A stretch of DNA of 29,077 nucleotides from Protostelium mycophagum (lineage: Eukaryota > Evosea > Variosea > Protosteliida > Protosteliaceae): contig MZNV01001443.1 in NCBI GenBank assembly GCA_002081555.1, positions 1 to 29,077 of the forward strand, in the 5' to 3' direction. Positions 1 through 9,627 of this stretch are shown piece after piece. How positions within the stretch are numbered: the stretch's first letter is position 1; each line of letters begins with the position of its first letter. The translations under genes were made by a program, and so were the position numbers. The notes beneath the pieces are model-generated. The model ran no database searches and was not told the origin of the DNA. It was given only the letters and a program-made list of their open reading frames with translations.

Positions 1-113
1 TGCTGTGCGTAAGACACTGAGTTTGCACTGTACACCATCAATGTTTCCGAAAGCGTAGACAAGCGTGATGTTTTTGTCTTGGATGACCTTATTGTGTTGA
101 GCAAAGGTTTGAC
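1..113 (-). CDS. possible 3' part of a gene running off the window
   Basis: On the minus strand this stretch has no stop in at least two frames. One frame reads QTFAQHNKVIQDKNITLVYA and onward, starting after a plausible acceptor (..agttcag at 114-120). A second open frame runs through the same bases from an ATG near 149. I recognise no family and cannot decide between the frames, and the gene end is outside the window. It may be the 5' edge of a gene that continues to the left. Confidence 0.25.
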
Positions 114-713
114 CTGAACTATTTCAGCATCTACAATGGTCCTCTTCATTCGTTTTTCTTCTATTTTCTGACGTATTAATCAATCTGAAGGATGTTGTAC
201 TAAGGTAGCCTGTGAGCTGCCTATGAAACATTACAGAATTAGAGTATAATACTTTGACTATTCAAGTAGGCTACCACAGATAAATAATATTATCATATAC
301 TACATCTTTTAGTGATTCATGTGGCTGAGTTCATGTTGTACCGTAATTCATATCAATATTGATAAATCAGCAAATTATGGAGCAGGCACAATGTACTCAA
401 GAGGTCATTAGGACAAGCGACAGATTGCAAATACCCCCGGAGACAAGGCGGATATTGGTATTTTCATCGACAAAGAATTGGGCTCTAATTCCAATGGCTC
501 TACCGTCCGTATCAACTAGGGCCAACCGGTGCCGGACCGGCGGAAACCGCCCCTCGCCAGAACCTTTCAATAGGTCTGGGCGGTTTTTGTTGAATAAAAA
601 AAACTTGGGATGAAAAAAGTCATCCCAGGGAACCACCGTATGGAAACACTACTATGTGTTGCTAATATCGAAATTTATTGATAGCAATTATTATTTATAC
701 ATTTATTTAAGTA
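114..713. other. no supported gene; GC-rich hairpin
   Basis: I see no gene I can support here. Short open frames on both strands lack family features. The one structural feature is a perfect 9-bp stem (AAACCGCCC at 544-552, GGGCGGTTT at 578-586) around a 25-nt loop, followed by a T run. Just upstream is a cluster of CCGG-type words (524-543). The block is GC-rich in an AT-rich intergenic stretch and could be a small foldback repeat. Confidence 0.5.
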
Positions 714-1851
714 TTACTCAGAGAACCACATTTTCACCTTCTCTTCAATCATTGTGGCACCTTCGAGCCAAGTAATATCATTCATCAGCATGTGTCTGTA
801 CACCTTCAGTGATTCTGAATAAACATATTGAAGTGACTCACCCTGCACCCTGCACAAGTCCCATGTCAACGCTGTACTCTTCTGCGGCTCTTTTTACCAC
901 CTCAGGTGTCATCAGCTTGTCTTGCTCTCCTCCGATCATGTACACTCTTCCACTCGCACCCTCTTTCACTTTGTCGACGTCGACGAATCTGCTCATCATT
1001 GCCATGGGCCATAAGAGTGACTCGCTGGATTCCAAAGTCTTGTGAAACTTCTCGGAGTTTTGGTAGCCCTCAGAGAAAAAGACCTCCTTCATCAGTTGGG
1101 GAGTTGACAGGGGGATTTAGGATCTCCCAAGTCCCACAGAAATCTGACAGATGATATCGGGTCCACCTTCAACCAGTTCTTGTAAACGCATTTACTGCCG
1201 TAACAAGGCGAAGCGGCAAGCAGTATGAGTCCTGCTGACATGATCTTGCCGTGGGAAAGCGCGGCCTGGGAAAGACCGCCTCCAGAGGAATGTCCCAAGA
1301 TGATAGGGCTGACTCCTTGCTCCTGGATCACGTGGTCCACAAGGGCGGCAAGGTCGTCCATCAAAGAAGAGATGGGTGTGAGGGATATCGGGACTTTGGA
1401 CGAGCCCGATAATCCGTGTCCTGCAAGATTTTAAATTGGATATGTGATTTTGGAGGGAAAGTAGGGATTTGATACGGCTTCAGTGTGAGTTATTGAGGGA
1501 AATACCTCGAAGGGAGACAGAATAGCAGGTGAAGCCCTTCTCCGACAGGACCATCATCCAATCAATGAACTGCGAAGCGTTACCGAAGCCGCCGTGCACG
1601 AATAGGAGAGGAGGATATAAGGAGGTTTTCTCTCCGGCTCTTAGAACCTCCAAGTCGCAGCATGGTCCAGTGATTAGGGTCCTGCTGATTGCTGTAGGGA
1701 GGGGCACAGGAGCACCGGCTTCCAACTTTTGTCTGAATGTAGCTCTTAAAGCAACTCCAGCCAAGATGCTCGCGGCAACCGCGAGGTAAGGGCGTTTTGT
1801 TGCAGCCTTTACTACTGCTTGTAGGTTGTTATGATTAAGAATGTTGCTCAT
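714..1851 (-). CDS. alpha/beta hydrolase with a one-base frameshift
   Basis: A serine hydrolase of the alpha/beta fold in three exons: 1506-1851, 842-1420 and 714-795, with introns of 85 and 46 nt. The start is MSNILNHNNL, followed by a hydrophobic segment (about residues 22-38) that could anchor it in a membrane. The oxyanion-hole region reads FVHGGFGNAS, the nucleophile elbow is GHSSGG, the acid region is GGEQDKL, and the catalytic His lies in GAGHMLM after the last splice. Exon 2 changes frame at a run of five C (plus-strand G 1110-1114): GDPKSP is in one frame and LSTPQLMKEVFFSEGY in the next. The exons sum to 1007 nt, one short of a whole number of codons, so a single base is missing. 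That could be a sequencing error or recent inactivation. The substrate is unknown; lipase, esterase or epoxide hydrolase-like roles are all possible. Confidence 0.85.
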
Positions 1852-2152
1852 GTTTTCTGCTGTCTATTGTTTCCTTGTGTTGGTTTTGGCTTCGGATCCG
1901 ATCGCATCCTCTTCTCAATTGAGATCTTAATTGGAATTACAAATCGCCATTCCGGCCTGAGAAACACCAAAAGACTCCAAACCGGTTAATGAATATCTTT
2001 AGAGGTCATCTTGCTGATCTCAAATAAATCTCACTTTAAAAGACAGAAAGAAATCCAAAAAAATCAACAAAAATACGCAAATTGTAACCAGAACCAAACC
2101 GAATAACACATTGAACCTTTAATATCAAAAAACAACAATAATTATTATTTCT
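1852..2152. other. intergenic, no gene seen
   Basis: An AT-rich spacer between two minus-strand genes. It should hold the 5' flank of the hydrolase and the 3' end of the membrane-protein gene. I saw no RNA gene, repeat or open frame worth annotating. Confidence 0.5.
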
Positions 2153-3249
2153 TTAATCTATTTGCTTTGCCATCAGAGATGCACTCTCGCCAGCTTCTGG
2201 GTTGTATTGTGGCTGCACATAGTGTATTTGATTGTATGGCTGGGGTTGACCATATATAGGGTAGGGTTGGCCATATATGGGCTGGTTGTATATTGTCTGT
2301 TGATTATACACGTGCTGGGGCTGGTTGCAAGGTTGTGGTGGGTGGAAGTGATGATGTACATGCGTATCTCTTCCGCGATGACAGAAACAACCTGCGGCAC
2401 AGAAGAGACAGAGGGCGATGGGGATCATGGCGAAGGCCAAGAGAACCCACCAGTTGAAAGAGCCCATGTATTCTGTCTCATCGCAGGTGAGGCCTGACGT
2501 CTTTGTGATGGTGAGTGTGATGTCTACGCTCTGTAATGAGGAGACGGTGACGAAGGAGGATCCGCGACATGTTTTCACCACCAGCGGTGTCTGAATCAAA
2601 TTCAACCATAGTGTGTCTGCATCTGGATCACCACCTAAAGATTTGGTGTGAGAGATAGTGACCTGCTGTCCTGTGCTTAAGGACTTTGGCTCAAAACTGA
2701 GCTGGTACTGCGTGAGGTCTCTCGGTGTATCAATTCTATATGTTCGAGAATGATTCGTGCTGTACGGAACGGTCATCGTTTCTCTTCGACAATTCTCTCC
2801 ACAACTATCGCCACCATCGACAAGCCAGTGAAACAGGTCAGAATCCCAAGCCTCCGTTTCTGGATCTAAACGGTTTCAGATCAAGAGACGTAATGTCTTG
2901 ACTCACTGGTGTAATGTTTGGAGATTTCAGCATCAGATTTGAATTTCCAGGCGGTCGGAGCGATGGCTGAGAAAGCGAGAAGACAAAGGCCAATAATGAG
3001 AAGTGCAAGACCCGTCCATCTCGCCGAGTTCATGTGCATCTTGTCTTTTGGGTCTCGGTTTTGAATGATTATTTCCATCATCACAAGAATTCGCATCTCT
3101 GCACGAAAACGCTCTGAAATCTCCAAACAGGAATCTGCATCTGCAGCCTTCTTGTCGCTCGAAAGGAAATGCATCGTGTTGAACACCTCCAAAAACCATT
3201 CTGGAAGAGTAGCTCTGTGTACAGGCTCATAACGACCTCTCAATACCAT
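2153..3249 (-). CDS. two-pass membrane protein with Q/P/Y-rich tail
   Basis: Two exons, 2907-3249 and 2153-2865, around a 41-nt intron give 351 residues. A soluble N-terminal part (1-75) is followed by a hydrophobic helix (about 78-98, GLALLIIGLCLLAFSAIAP), then about 150 polar residues with several Cys (DSCGENC), then a second helix (about 252-275, WWVLLAFAMIPIALCLFCAA). The cytoplasm-like tail has a short His cluster (THVHHHFHPP) and repeats of the type YGQP/YNQP up to the stop. The layout suggests a plasma- or endo-membrane protein with one loop and a low-complexity tail. I recognise no family. The start could be further upstream: an open frame at 3401-3574 can be spliced to 3274. It could also be downstream, at the Met just before the first helix. 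Confidence 0.6.
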
Positions 3250-3693
3250 AGATATCTTGCTGGGAGTGTTGTCAACAGAGACTGAACGGGCTCATCTACA
3301 ACGCTTCCCCAACCCTAAAAACTGCTCGTACATAGATGTAGAAGCCCAAGGACCCTGTGGACAGATCAACACTTCAAGAGCTGATACTATGAATACAACT
3401 CTTGAAAGTGTCGATCGACATGAGGACGTGATGTCCATGTCGCGTTGGAAAAGCAAGCAGTGGGACAATACAAGACTTCAGCACGTGTTCTAGAAATTGT
3501 TCGTGCGCCGTGGTGTCTGTCTTTACGATCATTTCAGCAACTGGACCAGGACATAGGGGTCCATCCCAAATCATAAGGATTGGAAATTTGTCTGACAGCC
3601 AAGAGATCGTGATCTCCTGAGTGTCATCTGATTCCAACTTTAGAATTTTAGAACGGCTCCAGACCAAGACTTTATAAAAATTTTATATGTTCC
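3250..3693 (-). other. open minus-strand stretch, possible upstream exon
   Basis: Between the membrane-protein gene and the acetyltransferase stop codon there is a long open minus-strand frame (about 3374-3670) with protein-like composition (IWDGPLCPGPVAEMIVK and onward). It has no ATG at its 5' end; the first in-frame Met is at 3574. Several donors near 3400 could be joined to the acceptor at about 3275 and so extend the membrane protein at its N-terminus. An alternative splice gives a separate short protein ending near 3289. I cannot choose between these. Confidence 0.3.
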
Positions 3694-5262
3694 CTACATC
3701 CACGCGTACTTCTCATTCAGTTGCCACACCACGTCATCTGCAGATCTTAACGTGGAGATTACCGAAAAGAGACGGTAACTTACCGATCTGGTCCTCGAGG
3801 TACCAAGCCAGGCAAGATAGATGTTCTTTTCTCGGCTGGAGTTGTAGATCCATCCCCGCGATCAAATCTGCCGGGGGGTCCCAGATTTCTACCTGTACAA
3901 TTTTATTTTTGGCAACGTCGACGAAAATTCGAGAAAATTCGAAGAAAACTCACATTGTGCAGGCCGTACTCTGTCGCGACCTTTTGTGCTGCTTTTACAA
4001 ATGCTAAGAAATCTCTGGTTCTGTTTTCTTTGGCCAATCTCATCCTGAGAAAAATCACGTGGTCTTCAGAAAAATCAAAAGTCCATATCACAAAAGAATG
4101 ATCTGTCAGTGTCAATTATGACGTGTCAAATGCCAATTTGACATGATCAGAAGTCTCAAAGTCTACCTGGTTGGCCGGGGGATCCCGTCTGTACACCCCA
4201 AAAATCGATCGCTTTTTCTTTTCTTTTCGCGGCGTCGACAGCCCTGTGAAAATGCCAGAAATAAACACTCTCTGAAGGCAGAGCCAAAAACCAAACTCTG
4301 TACACCGTCACTCATTCAACTCGCGAAATTTCACAGACTTTTCGGGGTGTTCGAATCGGTCACCGCCATGTTGCATTTCTTGGTGCAAGATGGTGAGGTC
4401 TTCTTTGTTCAATGATGCCACGTCATCGATTGTTACTTTCCGTAATTCGGGTGAATTCTCTTGATCAAAGTGATGGTCGACATTTATGACAACCATCTCG
4501 GAAGGTTTAACTGGTAAAATGAGAAAATCAAAGACGGTGGTAATAAAATGTAGACAACGACTGACCTTTCCACCCTTCCTTGTGTTCATTCTGTCGACAT
4601 TTTTCGTAAAAATCAGGACCTATATCTGAATACAGAAAAGAAGCTCCTACATTTTTTAATCCATTTTGAGAGATTTCTAGCTCCAAAAAATAATTAATTA
4701 TTATATTTTATAATAGTTTTTTACTCAGAATAATGATTTAGAATCAGAGATTCAATTAGTCACCTTCCCCTTTGTCACTGATCGAGGCATGTAAGAGTTT
4801 CATCAAGGTACTTGCATAGCCCTTCCTTCTGTGTTTCTCTGGACAAAATACAGAGGCGACAGATTCACATGAATATTCCTTCACCTGATGATCTCTATCT
4901 ATAAATCAAATGATTGATCATGTCTTACATCTCGTAATCTTCCATTCTGCGAAGGACGAGAAACTAAAATTTGACGTCTATAAGTTTCACAAGACACAAA
5001 AATGTCGTCTGTTGTCTGGGGTTGTGTTTCATCGACAAGACACCTGCGCCGACAATCAGACGGTGTGAAGCACAACGCTTCCAAATTACCATGATGTTAA
5101 TCCTTTGGAAAAATCTGTCTGCAAAAGTGCTTGTTCTCTTGCAATGTGCTCTTCAACAGTCAATCCCTTTCCCCATTCTCCAATGTGGTTGATCCAAGTG
5201 GCCTTTAATTGTTCTGGTGTCCCTCTAACCAACTTCACCTTGATCTTCTCTTCACTCCCCAT
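3694..5262 (-). CDS. LYC1-like GNAT N-acetyltransferase
   Basis: A complete gene of nine exons (5090-5262, 4929-5043, 4764-4884, 4566-4646, 4339-4510, 4167-4297, 3954-4102, 3784-3892, 3694-3737). All splice phases agree and give 364 residues. The GNAT core is visible: ASVFCPEKHRRKGYAS carries the R/Q-x-x-G-x-G/A-type acetyl-CoA loop, and SFLYSDIGPDFYEKC is the segment typical of the LYC1 family. The family's C-terminal half follows: LALPSESVYFWHFHRA, then VEIWDPP, then RKEHLSCLAWY, ending DDVVWQLNEKYAWM. LYC1 of yeast acts in lysine breakdown, and many family members are simply annotated as GNAT proteins, so the substrate here is unproved. Introns are 41-117 nt. The gene is divergent from the small-protein gene, with 186 bp between the two start codons. 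Confidence 0.88.
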
Positions 5263-5448
5263 ATCTCGATCTGATCAACTTCTGACGTCTCAGTTTAAAA
5301 ATTGGTTAAGTTGGTTCCTCAGTTTCACGAAATTCCCCCGATAAGGCCGAAACTTCATTGTAGTCCCCACCGTGGGAAACAAAAATTTGTTGGGAATCCC
5401 AAACAAAGAAGTGAAAATCCAAACAGAGTTGCCTTGCCTTTGAAAATA

Positions 5449-5700
5449 ATGTCTTCACCGACTCTACTCACGCTGAACTCGAATCCGCTGGATACATGGA
5501 GGTGAGATTTCTGGATTGTGGTTGTCAGAGACTCATTTTTGTGCAGGGCAGAGAGTGTTGTCCGAACGAGGAAAATGAACATGATGAGCCCAGAAGAAAT
5601 GCTAGATCAAATGAGAAGACAACCGTTCATGTGGGAACCGAATTTCACAACACCGTCATGGACACCAACACATACATTTCAACCATATTCGTCATCGTAG
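5449..5700 (+). CDS. small two-exon protein, 68 residues
   Basis: Exons 5449-5501 and 5547-5700 around a 45-nt intron (gtgaga..gtgcag) give a 68-residue protein. It begins MSSPTLLTLNSNPLDTW and has a Met-rich middle (MNMMSPEEMLDQMRRQ) followed by a Trp/Pro/Thr-rich end (WTPTHTFQPYSSS). There is no signal peptide or membrane helix. Support comes from the canonical intron, the in-phase join and the divergent position 186 bp from the acetyltransferase. I do not recognise the family. Small mitochondrial or scaffold subunits often look like this, but that is only a guess. Confidence 0.5.
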
Positions 5701-5818
5701 CATAAACTTTATCTTGAGAGACACATTTTATGCTAAGCTTTCGCAGTGCTACGGTCTCTGCATCCCACACCATTTTTATGCACCGAAAGCCGAAAGCCAC
5801 ACCTCATCGGTCAAGTCA

Positions 5819-6068
5819 TCAGTGAAGCGTTCCAGCGATGAAAAATATGTTTTTGAAACCTCGCTCGTCATCCTCTTGCAGGTAGTGCCGCCCATAATGC
5901 ATACAAGTTGGTATAATGTCCCGACATTCCTTGCACGAAGTGGTGATGTTCAGCACCTTGATGCCTGTGATCAAGAGATTAGTTCGCTCTCGCCTCCCGC
6001 CAAAAATTTGAATGTGGTGTATCATTGGATTGCAATAACACAGAACTTGAATAGAAGAAAGATGACAT
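5819..6068 (-). CDS. doubtful short protein with Cys pairs
   Basis: A spliced model (6047-6068 joined to 5819-5964, intron 82 nt) gives 55 residues starting MSSFFYSS and containing SCKECRDIIPTC, which has closely spaced cysteines. The intron ends in a good acceptor (cttgatcacag). An open plus-strand frame overlaps it, and no family is recognised, so this could equally be noise. The rest of 5701-6502 holds no other gene that I can support. Confidence 0.22.
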
Positions 6069-6357
6069 ATTGGCGAGAGGAGATCCTTGGCCCTGATCGT
6101 GAATCTGGTTGACAATTCAAATTTGGATCAAGAGTATAATTACAACTGCGAAATTTGAATAATTTAAAATTCATCATTTAACAAATCATGTATATTTTCT
6201 GTTCTAAAAATAGAAAAAAATTTTTCTTGCGTTCAAATTTGAGGACAGATTTTGGGGCTCATCGGCACTCTTGAACATTGATAGTGATGCAAAACCCATG
6301 CACAATATGAAGTAAGCAAAAGAATGAGCCATTGCACACCTAACGGAACCAAAAAAA

Positions 6358-6416
6358 TGTCTGCTACAGGGATTGAACCCGGGTGATATTTACAACGACA
6401 AATCTGATCTGCGGAC
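6358..6416 (-). tRNA. tRNA-like 3' half, probably incomplete
   Basis: Read on the minus strand, this piece ends with a B-box/T-arm-like element (GGGTTCAATCCC), then TGTAGCAGAC, then A plus a run of seven T, which would be a Pol III stop. A matching 5' acceptor strand (GTCTGCT) and an A-box are not found: the nearest candidate, GTCCGCA, is only about 58 nt away and mismatched. A perfect 8-bp inverted pair (CAAATCTG/CAGATTTG) lies in the upstream half. It is best read as a tRNA relic or tRNA-derived element. Confidence 0.2.
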
Positions 6417-6502
6417 TCCAGATTTGGAAGATGTTAATTCTTCTGCCATATATACAAATATGACATCTTATTTTATCATGTTTTATTCACATGTGTCCAT
6501 TC

Positions 6503-8968
6503 TCATAAGTCAATGATAAAAGGAGGAAGAGGCAACCCAACATCGTTGTAAATAGTGGCCAGCGGGTAGTTTGCAAAAGCATATCTGACAGCCTTCACAT
6601 CGTTTGCTGGGGAAGCCAAAGTCATCACAAACTTCTGTCCAACCAGCTGTACAGAATCAGAACATCAATTGTACATGAGTGTTGACCTTGTATTCTGCAG
6701 GGCGCCATTCACCATCCAAAGTCTGCAACTCAGCTATTTGACCGCAATGTTTAGCTTGCACCGGGCAGGAAGTCGATCTGAGAGTAATGGTGCCTATTTT
6801 TATTATTATTGAAAGATGCAAGAAATATACCGGAGTCTTGTTTGAAGGAGATCACCACTGAAATGTTTTTGGTCACAGTCTTCACTGCCTTTTCAATCTC
6901 AGGACCTAATCTGACCTGCAAATATGGTGAATATTAGATCAGATCTCTTATGTAACTGCAAGAGACCGATTATTTGTAAAATAAACATTTGCAATAGAAA
7001 GTGGTGAATGCTTCATTTTGTATTAAGTGCGACAAGATTGACCATTAAAAAGAGAGATGAAAAATCCTTACGTCCTTGTTGTAAATCATTTGCAGAGCAG
7101 GGAGCGAAAGACGTCTTCCAACCTGAGCATATCAATTTTTTGACATATTACCACACGCATCACCTCGGGCTTCTTTCTAGAATGAATATCTCCCCATGGA
7201 GACTCGCTATCACCTGTTGTTATTAGACTGTCATATCTGACACTCGACATGAAGATGACATATGCGCGTACTCAGATCAAAAGCGGTGGTCATGCGGACA
7301 TTTTTTAATTTAAGAGCGGCAGTCTGTGCAATTCTTAATCTCGGAATGCTTTCGTCATTTCTCTTCCAAGTGGACACCTGAGGATTTTTAGGTTAAATTA
7401 ATTCGAGATTTCACCAACCTGAACGAAAAAGAAAGGCAGATTAGGGTTCTACAACAGTCAACTTCCGTACGTGAATTTGATGGAAGTCTACCTGGAAAGA
7501 TGCGGCCCAATCTTGTATCATGACCGGAAAAGCACAAGAATAATACTTAGGTTGAGCCACATTCGCTTCTCCCTGGTACCTATCCTATATTTGAGCCTTT
7601 TATTTTGTACATAAAGATGCGATATCATTCCGATAGATGTGTGCAGAAAACGAGATATCATACCATGCTACACCGTTGAATTTCCAGTTGAGAAAGGGTG
7701 TGATCTGGTGGTTTCAGTCAAATGTGAATTGTTCATAGGAACGGTCACCATGGCGTTCCATAGGTTGCTCGGTTCATTCTTCTCTTGGTCATCATCTTTA
7801 AAAAGTTCTGTATGTTTCGAGATCTCGAAATCTTTTGCAATTTCCTTGGTGGCAGCACATTTTGACAAGGCTGTGGGAGAGGACCAGGCCTTCGAAGAAT
7901 CAGTATTACTTATAGACAGAAAACGAGGTCTACAATTCACCTGAACTTTGGTTCCTCCCCAGCAGCTGGATACTAAGCCCACAGGAACCTTCAGATCTCG
8001 GTGACATGATTTCGAGTTGGATAAATGTAGATACCTTTGTAGACAGATGAATATTTTTGCCAAAATACCAACAAACTGCGCTGAAATACTGCCTGCGATT
8101 GCCTGGAATACTTATCTTCTGCTGTTGAATATATCTTTGATCTCTTACCTATGGATTCGTTCGATGCTCGTGACCACGCTCTTGAAATTCCTGAAAAATC
8201 GAATAAATATAAATATAATCTTTCATCATAATTTGGTTTAATTAATGTTCAGAAAATAGTCCGCGAAGAATCTCATATTGAGAGGGAAGTTCGCAGATAC
8301 AAACTCACCCAGAAGATTCTTTTGAGGTTGTGCTGCGACATTCTTTTCGGTTGCGAAAACTCTGCGAATTTCAGTTGAAAAATTCGAATTTTGAATTAAA
8401 GATATGGAGGGAATTTCACCTGATATTAGGATAATTTGAAGCTTGAGCAAGTTCTTTATCTGCATCGAATGCTTGCCAAACGGTCAACGCCATGTTCGAT
8501 TGACCGCTGCACAGATAGACATCCCCAAACAAGATGTCCTAAATTTTTAAAGGATGTTAAAAGACGTTCGTACCGTTAATTGGATGATATTGGCGTTTTT
8601 GGAGTTGGTGATGGCGATTCTGTGCCACATTAGACATCTCGTCTTTGAGTGATGATGCAGAGACAAACTTGTGTGGACCTCCGGCCGGCTGCGGATCCAG
8701 CTCGACCTTCCAAAAACCTTCAGTTTGCGAGCGAGTTGTGTACGTCTTGGCACCATCCAATGTGACATTCACAACTACTCCCTCAGAAGTCCAGCCCCAA
8801 AGAGCTCTATCTAGTCTGAGTCCAAAATTTGCATGCATTTCCAAACACTCACGCTTTCTGGGGAGATCTCGGAAGGACCATGTTACTCCCCAGAGTATTG
8901 GACAGAAACTCATCAGCATATGAGACGGTCATAAGAACGGCTAACATGAAAGAGAGCCTCTTCATCAT
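6503..8968 (-). CDS. SIAE: sialate O-acetylesterase, secreted
   Basis: Sialate O-acetylesterase removes O-acetyl groups from sialic acids. The gene is complete: 18 exons from 8853-8968 to 6503-6646, with 17 introns of 35-156 nt and every phase consistent, giving 493 residues. The N-terminus ([18 protein letters not shown]) is a signal peptide, so the enzyme should be secreted or lysosomal. Family blocks appear in order: [39 protein letters not shown] (the Ser is the expected nucleophile), [51 protein letters not shown], then [23 protein letters not shown] (Asp/His of the active site), and [12 protein letters not shown] followed by [10 protein letters not shown] at the C-terminus. The length is close to the mammalian enzyme. 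It is divergent from the MORN gene, with 659 bp between starts. A free-living protist may use it on host or prey glycans, which is an inference. Confidence 0.93.
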
Positions 8969-9627
8969 GCTTGTTTTGAGATGTTGGTGAATCAGATCGG
9001 GAATGTCTAAAACTTTCTTCCAGCAGGTTGTTGAAAATAGATTTGAAGCTTTATTCTGTTTCAGGCAGTGAATTTCAAGAAGACGGCCAGAGTGTAGGTC
9101 CAGAATAACACGGTGACACCGTGTTTGTTGTTGCATGAGGGAGACACTCTGGGACAAGCGTCGTGGAATTTCAATCGAAATAATTGCCCATTTTTCTTGG
9201 CCCAAGCTGAGCGGAAGCTGTCGATGTTGGGCAATACCTAAATAAATTTCACAAAATCAAAAAATACAAAGAAAATAAATGAATAAATATCCAAGTTCTG
9301 AAGTATTTACCGTTCGCTCCTACCATGGGAAGGGATTCACGTTGTCGTTTGTCCCTTGAAAGTCATTGATCGACGAAAAACGTGAAGCCTTGGATCTTCG
9401 GCAATAACATATGTTCAATGCTGGTCTCTTCGTCCATGTACACCCATCACAAGTGAACCGATTTCCTGAATTGCTGAACTGGCGATATTTTGACTGAAAA
9501 TTACTTTCTACGTATCTCTCTCAGAGAGATCAGCCGAATATCAAATCGAACGATCATACCGCGATTCGCTTATTTCAGAAAGCGATTTCCGCGACACATC
9601 AACATTGAACACAATCACACAAAAAGG
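8969..9627. other. divergent intergenic region
   Basis: This spacer separates the start codons of the esterase (minus) and the MORN gene (plus), so it should carry both promoters. Open frames cross it on both strands, but they lack family features and I take them as chance. I saw no repeat or RNA gene. Confidence 0.5.

Noticed and set aside
3871-3880. Suspected frameshift at a G6 run in the LYC1-like gene
   Set aside because: A recount of the neighbouring G4/C4 run showed that the frame is continuous; exon lengths sum to 1095, a whole number of codons.
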